DNA of 64,000 bases from DAOTKC01 sp035449045 (GTDB lineage Bacteria; Bacillota; Clostridia; Christensenellales; CAG-917), in contig DAOTKC010000001.1 in NCBI GenBank assembly GCA_035449045.1, forward strand, positions 62,001-126,000, written 5' to 3'. Each line of letters begins with the position of its first letter. The stretch's first letter is position 1. The translations under genes and the position numbers were made by a program. The notes under the pieces were generated by a model. That model ran no database searches. It worked only from the letters and a program-made list of their open reading frames with translations, and was not told the origin of the DNA. Of this stretch, positions 41,931 through 51,875 are shown piece by piece.

Positions 41931-42308
41931 TTATTTCGTCGCCTTCTTGACGCGCCCAACGGTGCGTTTCGGCCCCTTGCGGGTGCGGGCGTTTTGCTTG
42001 GTGTTCTGGCCGCGCACCGGCAGATTCTTTCTGTGCCGTATGCCACGGTAGCACCCGATTTCGCCCAGGCGCTTGATGTTGAGCATGACCTCGCGCTTAA
42101 GGTCGCCCTCTACGCGGAGGTTTTTCTCAATGTATTCTCTGAGTATGCTGTTCTGCTGTTCGGTAAGATCCTTGACGCGGATGTCGGGATTAATGCCCGT
42201 TTCCTTAAGGATTTTTTGAGCTGTGGGAAGCCCTATACCGTATATATAGGTCAAACCGATTTCCACGCGCTTCTCGCGGGGTAAATCTACGCCAGCAATT
42301 CTTGCCAT
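41931..42308 (-). CDS. rpsM: 30S ribosomal protein S13
   Basis: Head protein contacting the P-site tRNA and the 50S subunit. The 125 residues begin [20 protein letters not shown] and end with the basic [17 protein letters not shown] region. An AGGT-type ribosome binding site precedes the start. Confidence 0.99.
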   Translation of the reverse strand: MARIAGVDLPREKRVEIGLTYIYGIGLPTAQKILKETGINPDIRVKDLTEQQNSILREYIEKNLRVEGDLKREVMLNIKRLGEIGCYRGIRHRKNLPVRGQNTKQNARTRKGPKRTVGRVKKATK

Positions 42309-42404
42309 TTAATTACCTCCAAAAAATTTGAAAACCTCTTTATCTCAAGCGCCGGGAAAGTTTTTTAACAAAAAAACTCAGCCGCTCCTTAGGCGCAATT
42401 GCTT

Positions 42405-42521
42405 TTATCCTTGGCGCTGCTTATGGTTAGGGTATTTGCTGCAAATAACCATAACGCGTCCCTTTCTCTTGACGACTTTGCACTTGTCGCACATAGGCTT
42501 TACCGAAGGCCTGACTTTCAT
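42405..42521 (-). CDS. rpmJ: 50S ribosomal protein L36
   Basis: A 38-residue zinc-ribbon ribosomal protein. The sequence begins [20 protein letters not shown] and ends [11 protein letters not shown], with the zinc ligands Cys11, Cys14, Cys27 and His33. It is complete and in its usual place between infA and rpsM. Confidence 0.97.
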   Translation of the reverse strand: MKVRPSVKPMCDKCKVVKRKGRVMVICSKYPNHKQRQG

Positions 42522-42552
42522 AATAAACTCCTTTACTCTTTTGAGCTTCCGA

Positions 42553-42774
42553 TTAGTTTTTGCCTCTCCAGACGATGCGCGCCTTGGTCATGTCGTAGGG
42601 TGAAATTTCGATTTTGACGCGGTCGCCTTCCAGAATCCGAATATAGTTCAAGCGAAGTTTGCCCGAAAGATAGGCCGTCACGACATGGCCGTTTTCGAGC
42701 TTGACTTTGAATATTGCGTTGGGCAGCACGTCGATGACGTCGCCGTAGGCTTCTATTACGTCTTCCTTGGACAT
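42553..42774 (-). CDS. infA: Translation initiation factor IF-1
   Basis: A 73-residue S1/OB-fold protein that blocks the A site during initiation. It has [41 protein letters not shown] and [14 protein letters not shown]. It lies between the KOW protein gene and rpmJ. Confidence 0.98.
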   Translation of the reverse strand: MSKEDVIEAYGDVIDVLPNAIFKVKLENGHVVTAYLSGKLRLNYIRILEGDRVKIEISPYDMTKARIVWRGKN

Positions 42775-42782
42775 ATTCCCTC

Positions 42783-43046
42783 CTATAAATTTTCGTTGAA
42801 AGCGCGCAGCGCGCTCCTTATCTCGGCGTCATAGACGACGGCGGCCGCCGCCAGCTTTTCGCCGATTCGCTCAAGAACGCTGCCCGTATCCTTTAAGTGC
42901 TTGACGCGCTTGAGTTTGGGCTTTATCAGCTTTCTTCTCTCGCCGTCGGCAATCTTAACGAATTCCTCCGACACGATTTCGACGACGGCGTAGTAACTGC
43001 CGCTGTCGCGTCCCGATTTCGAATATACCACCGAACCTAACTTCAT
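42783..43046 (-). CDS. KOW domain RNA-binding protein (L14e-like)
   Basis: An 87-residue protein, basic in its central part, with an N-terminal KOW motif ([20 protein letters not shown]). It corresponds to the small L14e/L6e/L27e-like gene usually found between map and infA in Bacillota (YbzG-like). I start it at 43046, where GGGAT lies about 6 nt upstream; the open frame extends 23 codons further without family similarity. Probably associates with rRNA or the ribosome; no defined function. Confidence 0.85.
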   Translation of the reverse strand: MKLGSVVYSKSGRDSGSYYAVVEIVSEEFVKIADGERRKLIKPKLKRVKHLKDTGSVLERIGEKLAAAAVVYDAEIRSALRAFNENL

Positions 43047-43161
43047 TTCTATCCCGTTCAATTCCGCCAATTTAACTTGAATGCTAAATGCCGCAGAACC
43101 AACTGTTTTTCTCAATCTGCCGCTTTATCCGCGAATTTTGTCGGATAAAGGGTCTTTTTTG

Positions 43162-43905
43162 TTATAAGGTCAAAATCTCCGGCCCGTTTTCGGTGAGGAT
43201 TACTGTGTTTTCGTAGTGCGCCGAGGGCCTGCCGTCGGCGGTAACCACCGTCCATTCGTCGTCCTCAATCAAAACCTCGAAGGTTCCCGCGTTTATCATC
43301 GGCTCAATGGCGAGCGCCATACCGATTTCGATTTTGGCGCCGCGAGCGGCCTTTCCGAAGTTGGGGACGGCGGGGTCCTCGTGCATGCTTCTTCCTATTC
43401 CGTGTCCGACCAGCGCCCGAACGACCGAAAACCCGTTTCTCTCGGCGTGGGCCTGAACAGCGGCGCCGATGTCGCCTATCCGGTTGCCCGCCTTGAACGC
43501 CTCCAGTCCTTTAAAAAAGCACTCCTCGGTAACTTTCATCAGCTTTTCTTTTTCGGTGCTGATTTTTCCTACCGCGAAGGTTCTTGCGGCATCGCCGTGG
43601 AAGCCTTTATAGTAGGCGCCTATATCGACGCTGACAATTTCGCCCTCTTTTATCACCCGTCCGCCGGGTATTCCGTGCACCACTTCGCTGTCAATCGAGG
43701 TGCAGATGGCGGCGGGATAGCCGTTGTAGCCTAAAAATGAGGGTTCCGCTCCCGCGCTCTTTATGAATTTTTCGGCCGCCTTGGCAAGCTCTATTGTGGT
43801 GACGCCCGCTTTTACCTTGGTTTCGATAAAGAACAGCGCGTCCTTAACTATTTTTCCCGCCTCGCGCATAAGCGCGGTTTCGACGGCGCTTTTGAGATAA
43901 ATCAT
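43162..43905 (-). CDS. map: Methionine aminopeptidase, type I
   Basis: Removes the initiator methionine from nascent proteins. The 247 residues contain the dinuclear metal ligands: Asp in VSVDIGAYYKGFHGDAARTF, His in LVGHGIGRSMHEDPAVPNF, and Glu residues in LAIEPMIN and the C-terminal HYENTVILTENG. No N-terminal zinc extension is present. It overlaps adk by 4 nt. Confidence 0.97.
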   Translation of the reverse strand: MIYLKSAVETALMREAGKIVKDALFFIETKVKAGVTTIELAKAAEKFIKSAGAEPSFLGYNGYPAAICTSIDSEVVHGIPGGRVIKEGEIVSVDIGAYYKGFHGDAARTFAVGKISTEKEKLMKVTEECFFKGLEAFKAGNRIGDIGAAVQAHAERNGFSVVRALVGHGIGRSMHEDPAVPNFGKAARGAKIEIGMALAIEPMINAGTFEVLIEDDEWTVVTADGRPSAHYENTVILTENGPEILTL

Positions 43906-44522
43906 TGAAGCGCCTTTTCAACGTCCTTGAAAGTTTCTTCCACCGAATAACTCTCGATTTCGACTAAAAGACCTTTCCTTTGGTAGTATTCGATGAGCGG
44001 CGCCGTCTGTTTTTGATAAACGTCCAGCCGCGCCTTGACGGTCTCGGGCTTGTCGTCGTCACGGATAAACATCTTTTTGCCGCACTTGGGGCAGATTTCG
44101 GAGCCACCCAGCCAGCTTATGTGCGAGTTCTCGCCGCAGGCGCAGACGCGCCTTCCCGAAAGCCTGGTTATGATGACGTCGAAATCGACGGTGAGGTTTA
44201 TCGCGATGTCGATATCGGTGATTTTGTCCAGCCCCTCGGCCTGAGGCAACGTCCTCGGAAAGCCGTCCAGAACGTAACCGTTCAAGGCGTCGGCCTCCTT
44301 CAGCCGCGATTCCACAATGCCGATGACTATTTCGTCGGGGACCAAGAGGCCGCCGTCAAGATAGGCCTTGGCGCGCTTGCCGAGCTCGGTCTCCTCCTTG
44401 ATATTCTTTCTGAATATATCGCCCGTCGAAATGTGCGGTATGCCGTAGGCCGCCGCGATTTTAACCGCCTGCGTTCCCTTGCCCGCCCCCGGCGCACCCA
44501 AAAGCACTATATTTCTTTTCAT
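43902..44522 (-). CDS. adk: Adenylate kinase
   Basis: Interconverts AMP + ATP and 2 ADP. The 206-residue enzyme has the P-loop GAPGAGKGTQA, the AMP-binding STGDIFRKNI, and DGFPRTLPQAEGLD. Its lid carries a zinc-type set of cysteines (CACGENSHISWLGGSEICPKCGKK, in outline Cys-x-Cys and CPKC). It lies 119 bp downstream of secY with its own candidate promoter, and overlaps map. Confidence 0.97.
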   Translation of the reverse strand: MKRNIVLLGAPGAGKGTQAVKIAAAYGIPHISTGDIFRKNIKEETELGKRAKAYLDGGLLVPDEIVIGIVESRLKEADALNGYVLDGFPRTLPQAEGLDKITDIDIAINLTVDFDVIITRLSGRRVCACGENSHISWLGGSEICPKCGKKMFIRDDDKPETVKARLDVYQKQTAPLIEYYQRKGLLVEIESYSVEETFKDVEKALQ

Positions 44523-44537
44523 ATATTCCCCTTTTTT

Positions 44538-44566
44538 ATCTTACTTTCCGGTAACACGAAGTTCAA
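44538..44566 (-). promoter_or_regulatory. Possible internal promoter before adk
   Basis: On the minus strand TTGAAC (44566-44561) and TAAGAT (44543-44538) have a 17-bp spacer in the 119-bp secY-adk gap. The start of transcription would lie only about 10 nt before the adk ATG, so it is tentative. Confidence 0.4.
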
Positions 44567-44641
44567 ATAACTTAATGCGTGCTACTGTGTTAACAAAAGC
44601 TTGCGTGCGTTCGCCGGCTTTCAAGCGAGGGCACACGGTGC

Positions 44642-45925
44642 CTATTGTAAGAAGCCTTTGTAGTGGCGCATCATAATCTGGCTTTCGAGCTGCTTGTTGA
44701 TTTCAAGCGCGACCGAGACGACGATAAGAAGACCGGTGGCCGAAAACGCGTTGCCGAACTGCAGTCCCTGTCCGCCTATCGCCTGGAAGAGGAAGGTGGG
44801 GACGAGGGAGATGATGGCGAGGAAGATGGCGCCGAACAGCGTAATGCGGTTGTTTATTTTCTTTAGATATTCCGCCGTCGCCTTGCCCTGTCTTATGCCG
44901 GGGATGGTGCCGCCGTATTGCTGAATATTTTTGGCGACGTCCTCGGGATTGAACTGGATTTGGGCATAGAAGTAGGCGAAGAACAGAATGAGGAGCGGCA
45001 GCATGACGAAGTAAACCCATGTGCCGCTGCCCATGTTCTTGGCATACCACGCGTAGGCTTTGCTGTCGGGCCAGAACAAGATCATAATCATCTGCGGGAA
45101 CATCAAAAACGACGACGCGAAGATGATGGGCATGACGCCGGACGCGTTGATTTTAATGGGAATGTGCGTCGACTGCCCGCCGTAGACTTTGTTGCCCTTT
45201 ATCTGCTTGGCATACTGCACCGACACCCTTCGTTCGGAAAGATCCATAAAGACGATGAAGAGAAAGACCAACACCATCAAGATGATTATTCCGAAGATGC
45301 GCCACAGGTTGTTGGGGTTGCTTCCCACGGTGTCGAAGGCGCCCAAAAACGAAGTGCCCGCCGTCGAAATTATGCCGACAAAGATGATGAGCGAAGTGCC
45401 GTTGCCTATACCGTATTCGGTGATTCTCTCGCCCAGCCACATGACCATTGTGCTGCCGCCCACTAAAATGAAGATGATGAGAGCGGTCGTCAGCTCGGTG
45501 CTGCCGAAGGTGGGGAGAATGACGCTTTTCCATGTGAGCGCGATGCCGATTGCCTGCACTATTCCCAAAAGAATGGCGAAATAGCGAGTAATCTGCGTCA
45601 GCTTGCGCTTGCCGTCCTCGCCTTCCTTGGATAGCCGCTCCAGCGCCGGAATGACGAGCGTCAGAAGCTGCATTATGATGAACGCGTTGATGAAGGGCAC
45701 AATGCCCAGCGCGAACAGCGTGCCGTTGGACATCGAGCCGCCCGTTATCGTGCTGATAATCGACAGAAAGTCGTTGCCCTCGATGAGGCCGGCGACTTCG
45801 CTGGCGTTGATGCCGGGCACGGGAATATAGCAGCCGATGCGGTAAACAAGCAGAAACAGCAGCGTCATCCAGATTTTAATCCGGATTTCCTTGGTGGCGA
45901 AAGCGTTTTTGATTGTTTCGAACAT
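44642..45925 (-). CDS. secY: Preprotein translocase subunit SecY
   Basis: Channel-forming subunit of the Sec translocon. The 427 residues form ten membrane helices. Signatures are GCYIPVPGINASEVAGLI near the first helix, NGTLFALGIVPFINAFIIMQL (in part) in helix two, and the C-terminal cytosolic QQYGGTIPGIRQGKATAEYL loop. It lies 1 nt after rplO in the spc section. Confidence 0.98.
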   Translation of the reverse strand: MFETIKNAFATKEIRIKIWMTLLFLLVYRIGCYIPVPGINASEVAGLIEGNDFLSIISTITGGSMSNGTLFALGIVPFINAFIIMQLLTLVIPALERLSKEGEDGKRKLTQITRYFAILLGIVQAIGIALTWKSVILPTFGSTELTTALIIFILVGGSTMVMWLGERITEYGIGNGTSLIIFVGIISTAGTSFLGAFDTVGSNPNNLWRIFGIIILMVLVFLFIVFMDLSERRVSVQYAKQIKGNKVYGGQSTHIPIKINASGVMPIIFASSFLMFPQMIMILFWPDSKAYAWYAKNMGSGTWVYFVMLPLLILFFAYFYAQIQFNPEDVAKNIQQYGGTIPGIRQGKATAEYLKKINNRITLFGAIFLAIISLVPTFLFQAIGGQGLQFGNAFSATGLLIVVSVALEINKQLESQIMMRHYKGFLQ

Positions 45926-45926
45926 T

Positions 45927-46370
45927 TTATAATACCTCGGCTTTGCCGCCCGCGGTTTCGATGGCGCTTGCGGCGGCTTTCGAGAACTTGTTCGCTTGAA
46001 CGGTAAGCTTTTTGGTGAGGCTGCCGCCGCCCAAAACCTTGAGGCCGTAGGGCTCCAACTTATTGATTAAGCCGGCTTCGAGTAGAAGCGCCGCGTTAAC
46101 GACCGCTCCGTCGTCGAAATTTTCGAGCGAGCCTACATTTATAATGGAATATTCCTTCTTGAACTCGTTAACGAATCCTCTCTTGGGCACGCGGCGCGTG
46201 ATGGGCATCTGCCCGCCTTCGAAGCCGGGGCGGACTCCGCCGCCGCTTCTGGCGCGCTGGCCTTTATGGCCCTTGCCCGACGTCTTGCCCAGTCCCGAGC
46301 CGATTCCGCGCCCCAATCTTTTTTGCGACTGCTTGGCGCCCGCAGCGGGTTCTAACGTGTGAATTTTCAT
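45927..46370 (-). CDS. rplO: 50S ribosomal protein L15
   Basis: A 147-residue large-subunit protein. It begins [20 protein letters not shown] and contains the Gly/Arg-rich [20 protein letters not shown] that threads into 23S rRNA, then [18 protein letters not shown]. Typical position between rpmD and secY. Confidence 0.99.
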   Translation of the reverse strand: MKIHTLEPAAGAKQSQKRLGRGIGSGLGKTSGKGHKGQRARSGGGVRPGFEGGQMPITRRVPKRGFVNEFKKEYSIINVGSLENFDDGAVVNAALLLEAGLINKLEPYGLKVLGGGSLTKKLTVQANKFSKAAASAIETAGGKAEVL

Positions 46371-46379
46371 ACCGACCTC

Positions 46380-46556
46380 CTAGACTTCCTCGACCTTGAC
46401 GAGATGGGCTATTTTTTTGAGCTGGCCGCGGAGCGCGGGGCTGTCCTCGCGTATCACCGAGGTTCCCACCTTGCCGAGCCCAAGCGCGGCGATGTTCGCC
46501 TTGTGGCTTTTGAGGCTTCCGATGGTGCTTTTGACTTGCGTAATTTTGAGGTTCAT
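46380..46556 (-). CDS. rpmD: 50S ribosomal protein L30
   Basis: A 58-residue protein with the L30 pattern LKITQVKSTIGSLKSHKANI, LGLGKVGTSVIREDSPALRG and end KIAHLVKVEEV. The start has an AGGAGG-type site upstream; the gene sits 9 nt after rpsE and 9 nt before rplO. Confidence 0.97.
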   Translation of the reverse strand: MNLKITQVKSTIGSLKSHKANIAALGLGKVGTSVIREDSPALRGQLKKIAHLVKVEEV

Positions 46557-46565
46557 ATCGGCCTC

Positions 46566-47078
46566 CTACAAAATTTCTTCGACGGCTTTGCCGCGGAGCG
46601 CGGCGATTTCCGCCGCCGAGCGCAGCTGCTTTAAGCCGTCCCACGTCGCTTTGGAGCTGTTTATGGGATTGGACGAGCCCAGCGACTTGGTGCGTATATC
46701 CTTGATTCCGGCGGCTTCCAGCACGGCGCGGACGGGTCCGCCCGCAATGACGCCGGTGCCGGGGACGGCCGGCATAAGCAGCACGACGCCGCGGCCGAAC
46801 TTGCCGATTACCTGATGGGGGATGGTGTTGTTGTCAAGGGAGATTTTGACGAGGTTTCTCTTGCCCGCCGCCACCGCTTTTTCGATGGCTTCGGGAATCT
46901 CCTGAGCCTTGCCCATGCCGAGCCCTACCGAGCCCTTCTCGTCGCCGACGACGACAAGCGCCGAAAAGCGCATGTTTCTGCCGCCCTTAACGACTTTGGT
47001 AACTCTGTTGACGGCGATTAATTTTCTTACGAATTCGTCCTGCGGCTCCCGCATAGGCCTGTCTTCACGCTTTGCCAT
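46566..47078 (-). CDS. rpsE: 30S ribosomal protein S5
   Basis: Small-subunit protein involved in decoding accuracy, 170 residues. It has [20 protein letters not shown], the GxG-rich [20 protein letters not shown] and the C-terminal [18 protein letters not shown]. Confidence 0.99.
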   Translation of the reverse strand: MAKREDRPMREPQDEFVRKLIAVNRVTKVVKGGRNMRFSALVVVGDEKGSVGLGMGKAQEIPEAIEKAVAAGKRNLVKISLDNNTIPHQVIGKFGRGVVLLMPAVPGTGVIAGGPVRAVLEAAGIKDIRTKSLGSSNPINSSKATWDGLKQLRSAAEIAALRGKAVEEIL

Positions 47079-47089
47079 ATATGTCCTCC

Positions 47090-47458
47090 CTAAAACTTTA
47101 AGCCGGCTTCTCTGGCGCCGTCGGCGACCGCGGCAACGCGGCCGGTGTAAAGATAACCCGCCCTGTCGAAGACGACTTCGGTGACGCCCGCCTCAATAGC
47201 GCGCTTGGCCGCCGTCATTCCGACGATCTTCGCCGCTTCGGTCTTGGTCTTGCCCGCTACCGCCGCCGCTACTTCCTTGTCGAGCGTCGACGCCTGAGCG
47301 AGCGTGGCGCCTCTCACGTCGTCGATTATCTGGACGTAGATGTGGTTGAGGCTTCTGTATACGTTGAAGCGCGGCTTTTCGGCGGTGCCGCTGATTTTTA
47401 AGCGGACGCGCTCCTGGCGCTTCTTTCTTTCTTCGTTTTTGTCTAGCTTTTTAATCAT
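47090..47458 (-). CDS. rplR: 50S ribosomal protein L18
   Basis: A 5S rRNA-binding protein, 122 residues, with [40 protein letters not shown] and the end [20 protein letters not shown]. Confidence 0.99.
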   Translation of the reverse strand: MIKKLDKNEERKKRQERVRLKISGTAEKPRFNVYRSLNHIYVQIIDDVRGATLAQASTLDKEVAAAVAGKTKTEAAKIVGMTAAKRAIEAGVTEVVFDRAGYLYTGRVAAVADGAREAGLKF

Positions 47459-47469
47459 ATCGACGCTCC

Positions 47470-48009
47470 TTATTTACCCGCTTTCTTGCCGACCTTGAGG
47501 ACGACGGCTTCGTCTTTATAGCGGATTCCGTAGCCGTGATAGGGTTCGATGGGCTTCAGCGCCTTGATATTGGCGGCGGCCTGCCCCACGGCGTGTTTGT
47601 CGGCACCCGACACCGCTATTTCGAGGGGCTGGGTAAGCTCAAGCTTGATGCCCGCCGGCGCGACATACTCGATAGGATGCGAAAACCCGATGTTGAGCGT
47701 CAGCTTGTTGCCCGAAAGCGCGCATTTATAACCGACGCCTGCCACAACGAGCGACTTCTTAAAGCCCTTGGTGACGCCCGTCACCATATTGTTGACGAGG
47801 GCGCGCATGAGCCCGTGCAACGCTTTGACTTTCTTTTCTTCGGAATTTCTCGTAACATGGATTATTCCCTGATCGACAGCAATCGAAACAGCGGGATTTA
47901 TGGTTTCGGAGAGCGTGCCCAAGGGGCCCGTCACCGTCACTTTTCCGTCTTTTACCGCCGCAGTTACTCCTTGGGGGAGTTTTATCGGCATTCTTCCTAT
48001 TCGCGACAT
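47470..48009 (-). CDS. rplF: 50S ribosomal protein L6
   Basis: A 179-residue protein with two homologous domains. It begins [19 protein letters not shown] and ends with the L6 signature [20 protein letters not shown]. It lies 11 nt before rplR. Confidence 0.99.
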   Translation of the reverse strand: MSRIGRMPIKLPQGVTAAVKDGKVTVTGPLGTLSETINPAVSIAVDQGIIHVTRNSEEKKVKALHGLMRALVNNMVTGVTKGFKKSLVVAGVGYKCALSGNKLTLNIGFSHPIEYVAPAGIKLELTQPLEIAVSGADKHAVGQAAANIKALKPIEPYHGYGIRYKDEAVVLKVGKKAGK

Positions 48010-48017
48010 ACTTCCTC

Positions 48018-48416
48018 CTACCAGACGTAGGCGAGCACTTCGCCGCCGGTGCGGCCGGCTCTCGCCTCTTTATCCGTCATAATGCCCTTGGACGTCGAAA
48101 GAATGGCGATTCCCATGCCGTTTAAGACCTTGGGAACGCTGTCGGCGTCGGCGTATACGCGGAGGCCGGGCTTGGAGATTCTCTTCAATCCCGTAATAAC
48201 CTTTTGATTTTTTCCAGCGTATTTGAGCGTGATTTCGATATCGTTCTGGACTTCCTTCTCGATAACGGTGAAGCCCTTTATATATCCCTCTCTCACCAAA
48301 ATCTCGGCGATTGCGAGCTTAATTTTGGAGGCGGGGATTATCACTTTTTCGTGCCTTGCGGTCAGCGCGTTTCTGATGCGCGTCAGCATATCGGCGATGG
48401 GGTCTACGATAGACAT
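48018..48416 (-). CDS. rpsH: 30S ribosomal protein S8
   Basis: A 132-residue 16S rRNA-binding protein; in many bacteria it is also the translational repressor of the spc section. It contains [20 protein letters not shown] and the C-terminal [20 protein letters not shown] signature. Confidence 0.99.
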   Translation of the reverse strand: MSIVDPIADMLTRIRNALTARHEKVIIPASKIKLAIAEILVREGYIKGFTVIEKEVQNDIEITLKYAGKNQKVITGLKRISKPGLRVYADADSVPKVLNGMGIAILSTSKGIMTDKEARAGRTGGEVLAYVW

Positions 48417-48431
48417 AAACTTATCCTCCTA

Positions 48432-48617
48432 TTACCAGCTTGCCTTGCGCACGCCGGGGATTTGCCCTTTATAAGCAAGGTTTCTGAAACAAATCCTGCA
48501 TATCCCGTATTTCTTTAAAACGGCGTGGGGGCGTCCGCAAATCTTGCAACGCGTATATTCGCGCGTCGAATATTTTTGGGGCCTGGATTGTTTGACCTTA
48601 AGAGAGGTCTTTGCCAT
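48432..48617 (-). CDS. rpsN: 30S ribosomal protein S14, zinc type
   Basis: A 61-residue zinc-binding form (S14 type Z) with [20 protein letters not shown], ligands Cys24, Cys27, Cys40 and Cys43, and the end [15 protein letters not shown]. The zinc-independent longer form is not present here. Confidence 0.98.
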   Translation of the reverse strand: MAKTSLKVKQSRPQKYSTREYTRCKICGRPHAVLKKYGICRICFRNLAYKGQIPGVRKASW

Positions 48618-48618
48618 A

Positions 48619-49227
48619 TCAGTTTCCTCCTTTCTGGAAGGGCATGCCCAAAAGCTTGAGCAGTTCGCGCGCCTCTTCGTCGGTTTTGGCGCTGGTCACA
48701 AAGCAGATGTCGAATCCTCTGACTTTCTCGATTTTGTCGTAGGAAATCTCGGGGAAAATAAGCTGCTCTTTGACGCCCATGGCGTAATTTCCTCTGCCGT
48801 CGAAGGACTTTAAGGAAGTGCCCTTGAAGTCACGGACGCGCGGCAGCGCTATCGAAATGAATTTCTCGAAGAAGTCGAACATGCGGTTGCCGCGAAGGGT
48901 AACCTTGGCGCCCACGTTCATGCCGGTCCTCACCTTGAAGTTGGCGACGCTCTTTTTCGCCTTGGTAACTACCGGCTTTTGTCCCGAGATAATCTTGAGC
49001 TCGTCGACGGCGAGGTTTAGGCTCTTAGAGTTGTCCTTGCAGTCGCCAAGCCCCATGTTGAGCACGATTTTTTCGAGTTTGGGAACTTGGTTGATGTTGG
49101 CGTAGCCGAAACGCTTGATAAGCGCGGGCACGGTGACCTCGCGGTAGAGGTCCTTCATCTTGTAGCGCGGCAAGCCGCTATCGGTTGCAACTGCTTTAGC
49201 AACCTGAGTAGTCTTTTTTTCTGCCAC
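48619..49227 (-). CDS. rplE: 50S ribosomal protein L5
   Basis: A 5S rRNA-binding protein that contacts the P-site tRNA. The core starts [20 protein letters not shown] and contains the signatures [18 protein letters not shown] and [20 protein letters not shown]. The open frame starts at a GTG (49227) with GGAGG at good distance and gives 202 residues, about 23 more than usual, as a Lys/Ala/Thr-rich N-terminal tail. An ATG at codon 24 would give the usual length but has no clear ribosome binding site. Confidence 0.96.
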   Translation of the reverse strand: MAEKKTTQVAKAVATDSGLPRYKMKDLYREVTVPALIKRFGYANINQVPKLEKIVLNMGLGDCKDNSKSLNLAVDELKIISGQKPVVTKAKKSVANFKVRTGMNVGAKVTLRGNRMFDFFEKFISIALPRVRDFKGTSLKSFDGRGNYAMGVKEQLIFPEISYDKIEKVRGFDICFVTSAKTDEEARELLKLLGMPFQKGGN

Positions 49228-49287
49228 TTTATATTCCTCCGGGGCTTGAGCCCCCTGCGGCCTTACGGCCGTTTAGTCCTTAAGTTC

Positions 49288-49812
49288 TTATTCTTCGGTT
49301 TCGGCTTCGCTCTCGCTTGCTTCGAGCGCTTCCTTGGCTTCTTCGGCGGACACTATGTCGAGCGCCTCCTCGGGAGCGGGCGAGTTCGCCTTGATTTCGG
49401 CTTTATCGGTAGCCTTTACGTCGTCCTTCTTCTTGCCGGCTTTTTTGGCGACCTTCTTGGCGGTCTTTTTGGCGGAGGGCTTCTTTTCGTCCATCGATGC
49501 GCCGCATTTCTTGCAGACTCTGATTTTCTTGAGCTTGCCGCCTTCCGTTATCTCTTGATGGCCTATTCTGACCACCTCGTTGCAGGCGGGGCAGATATGC
49601 ATGACGTTGGAGCTGTCGAGGGTGCCTTCTTGCTTTAAGATGCCGCCCTTCTGCTGCGCCGTCTTGGGCTTGACGTGCTTTTTAATAATGTTGACGCCTT
49701 CGACGTAAATTCTTCCCGAATCGGTGTCGACGCCGAGCACCTTGCCCGCTTTGCCTTTATCTTTTCCAGCGATGACCATGACGCTGTCGCCTTTTTTTAC
49801 ATTCAACTTCAT
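49288..49812 (-). CDS. rplX: 50S ribosomal protein L24 with long C-terminal tail
   Basis: An assembly-initiating protein. Residues 1-108 are ordinary L24: the KOW motif VKKGDSVMVIAGKDKGKAGK and two CxxC pairs (CPAC and CKKC) that would bind zinc. The remaining roughly 65 residues are a low-complexity tail, first Lys/Ala-rich (KKTAKKVAKKAGKKKDDV) and then Glu/Ala-rich, ending ALEASESEAETEE. Total 174 residues compared with about 100-105 normally. The frame is clean and followed directly by rplE, so this is not an assembly artefact. Confidence 0.96.
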   Translation of the reverse strand: MKLNVKKGDSVMVIAGKDKGKAGKVLGVDTDSGRIYVEGVNIIKKHVKPKTAQQKGGILKQEGTLDSSNVMHICPACNEVVRIGHQEITEGGKLKKIRVCKKCGASMDEKKPSAKKTAKKVAKKAGKKKDDVKATDKAEIKANSPAPEEALDIVSAEEAKEALEASESEAETEE

Positions 49813-49887
49813 ATTTGACTCCTTTTGCCGAACCTGCGTTTTAGCGTGTCGTTTTTAACCTATAAACCTTATATTCGGCGAAAAACC

Positions 49888-50256
49888 TTACAGCACTTCG
49901 GGGGCGAGAGAGATAATCTTCATATAGCCCTTCTCGCGGAGTTCGCGCGCTATGGGCCCAAAGATGCGGGTGCCTCTCGGCTCTTTCTGGTTGTCGATGA
50001 TGACGGCAGCGTTGTCGTCGAAAACGATGGTGGAACCGTCGGCGCGCCTTATGCCTTTATGCGTCCTGACGATGACGGCCTTGACGACCTCGCCCTTTTT
50101 GACGACGCCGCCCGGCGTCGCAGTCTTGACCGACGCCACTATGACGTCGCCGATGTTGCCGCTTTTCCTAAACGAGCCGCCAAGCACTCTGATGCACATT
50201 ATTTCCTTGGCGCCGGTGTTGTCCGCCGCCTTGAGAATGGTTTGTTGTTGTATCAT
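49888..50256 (-). CDS. rplN: 50S ribosomal protein L14
   Basis: A 122-residue interface protein. It begins [20 protein letters not shown] and contains [20 protein letters not shown] and the end [20 protein letters not shown]. Confidence 0.99.
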   Translation of the reverse strand: MIQQQTILKAADNTGAKEIMCIRVLGGSFRKSGNIGDVIVASVKTATPGGVVKKGEVVKAVIVRTHKGIRRADGSTIVFDDNAAVIIDNQKEPRGTRIFGPIARELREKGYMKIISLAPEVL

Positions 50257-50266
50257 GGCTGCCTCC

Positions 50267-50521
50267 TTATTTCGCCTTATCGAGAATCTCTACAAGGCGC
50301 CAGCACTTGTCCTTGGACAGGCGGCGGGTTTCCTCGACGAGCACTTTGTCGCCGATGCCGGCGGCGTTGCTCTCGTCGTGCGCCTTCAAGCGCTTCGTTC
50401 TCTTGACTATCTTCTTATAGAGAGGATGCTTGACGCGCTCCTCGATGACGAGGACTATCGTCTTATCCATTTTGTCGGACACCACGATGCCGGTCTTGGT
50501 CTTTCTCAAATTTCTTTCCAT
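50267..50521 (-). CDS. rpsQ: 30S ribosomal protein S17
   Basis: An 84-residue OB-fold protein, primary 16S rRNA binder. It has [40 protein letters not shown] and [20 protein letters not shown]. Confidence 0.99.
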   Translation of the reverse strand: MERNLRKTKTGIVVSDKMDKTIVLVIEERVKHPLYKKIVKRTKRLKAHDESNAAGIGDKVLVEETRRLSKDKCWRLVEILDKAK

Positions 50522-50535
50522 CTTGCTGCTCCTCT

Positions 50536-50772
50536 CTATTTAGTCTTCTTCTTTGAAGCCGGACGGTTGAGTTCGGGGTAGATGTTGAGCTCGCGCTGGC
50601 GCAATATTGTTTTGACGCGCGCGATGTCTCTCTTGCATTCCACAAGCACGTTGGCGTTGGTGAGCTGGTTGGTGGCGTGCTTGAAGCGGAGGAAGAAGAG
50701 CTGATTTTTGAGCTCGTTCAGCTTGGCGGAAAGTTCTTCCGTCGTCAGTTCGTAAAGCTGCTTATTCTTCAT
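50536..50772 (-). CDS. rpmC: 50S ribosomal protein L29
   Basis: A small helical exit-tunnel protein with [20 protein letters not shown] and [20 protein letters not shown]. At 78 residues it is about ten longer than usual because of a basic C-terminal tail. It overlaps rplP by 11 nt. Confidence 0.98.
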   Translation of the reverse strand: MKNKQLYELTTEELSAKLNELKNQLFFLRFKHATNQLTNANVLVECKRDIARVKTILRQRELNIYPELNRPASKKKTK

Positions 50773-51208
50773 TGCTGGCCTCCTCCTTTACCGCCGCCGC
50801 AGTATCCCTTTTGATAAACTTGCACTTGATGGGGAGTTTCGTCCCTGCCAGGCGGAGAGCTTCTTTGGCGAGCTCTTCGGGCACGCCCGCGATTTCAAAC
50901 AGCACTCTGCCGGGCTTTACGACGGCAACCCAGTATTCGGGCGAGCCTTTGCCGCTGCCCATGCGGGTTTCGGCGGGTTTCTTGGTGACGGGCTTGTGGG
51001 GGAAGATGTTGACCCAAACCTGACCGCCCCTCTTTATATATCTCGTCAGCGCGACGCGCGCCGCTTCTATCTGGTTGGAAGTTATCCACGCCGGCTCGGT
51101 CGCCTGTAGCGCGTATTCACCGTAGGCTATCATGTTGCCTTTGTGCGCCTCGCCCTTCATTCTGCCGCGGAAAACTCTTCTTCTTTTGACTCTCTTGGGC
51201 TGTAACAT
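50762..51208 (-). CDS. rplP: 50S ribosomal protein L16
   Basis: A protein near the peptidyl-transferase centre that organises A-site architecture. The 148 residues begin [20 protein letters not shown] and contain [20 protein letters not shown] and [20 protein letters not shown]. It overlaps both rpsC (1 nt) and rpmC (11 nt). Confidence 0.99.
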   Translation of the reverse strand: MLQPKRVKRRRVFRGRMKGEAHKGNMIAYGEYALQATEPAWITSNQIEAARVALTRYIKRGGQVWVNIFPHKPVTKKPAETRMGSGKGSPEYWVAVVKPGRVLFEIAGVPEELAKEALRLAGTKLPIKCKFIKRDTAAAVKEEASNEE

Positions 51209-51867
51209 CAGTCGTTACCTCCTTCTTTAGCCTTGCCGAGGATTTCGCCCTTGTATATCCAGCACTTGACGCCGATGACGCCGAAGGTGGTGTGCGCCTC
51301 GGCAAAGCCGAAGTCGATGTCGGCTCTGAGCGTCTGAAGGGGAATGGAGCCCTCGTGGTATTGTTCGCAACGCGCTATTTCGGCGCCGTCCAGCCTGCCC
51401 GCGACCATCGTCTTGATGCCCTTGGCGCCCGATTTCATGGCGCGCGCCATAGCTTGCTTCATGGTGCGGCGGAAGGATGAGCGCTTTTCGAGCTGAGCGG
51501 CGATGGATTCGGCGACCAGCTGAGCGTCGGCGTCGGGACGGCGGACTTCGATGATGTTGATGAGCACGGCGTTGCCGGCGGGGAGGAATGCCTGAACCTC
51601 GTTCTTGATTTCGGTCACGCCCGCGCCTTCTTTGCCGATAAGCATGGAGGGCCGGCCGGTGTGGATGCCCACTATGACCTTGCTGGCCGCGCGCTCGATG
51701 GTGATTTTGGAGATGGCGCGGTCATAATACTTCTTCTTTATGAACTTGCGGATTTTGTCGTCGGCGACGAGCGTCGCTGCGAAATCCTTTTTACCGGCAT
51801 ACCATTGGGCGTCCCACTGCTTATTGATTCCTATTCTGAGGCCGTGCGGATTGACTTTCTGTCCCAT
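51208..51867 (-). CDS. rpsC: 30S ribosomal protein S3
   Basis: A small-subunit head protein at the mRNA entry, with KH and S3 C-terminal domains. I use the ATG at 51867 ([20 protein letters not shown]), preceded by AGGAGG at 4-nt spacing; the open frame continues 42 codons upstream into rplV. At 219 residues it has normal length, with [20 protein letters not shown] in the KH domain. Confidence 0.99.
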   Translation of the reverse strand: MGQKVNPHGLRIGINKQWDAQWYAGKKDFAATLVADDKIRKFIKKKYYDRAISKITIERAASKVIVGIHTGRPSMLIGKEGAGVTEIKNEVQAFLPAGNAVLINIIEVRRPDADAQLVAESIAAQLEKRSSFRRTMKQAMARAMKSGAKGIKTMVAGRLDGAEIARCEQYHEGSIPLQTLRADIDFGFAEAHTTFGVIGVKCWIYKGEILGKAKEGGND

Positions 51868-51875
51868 ATATCCTC

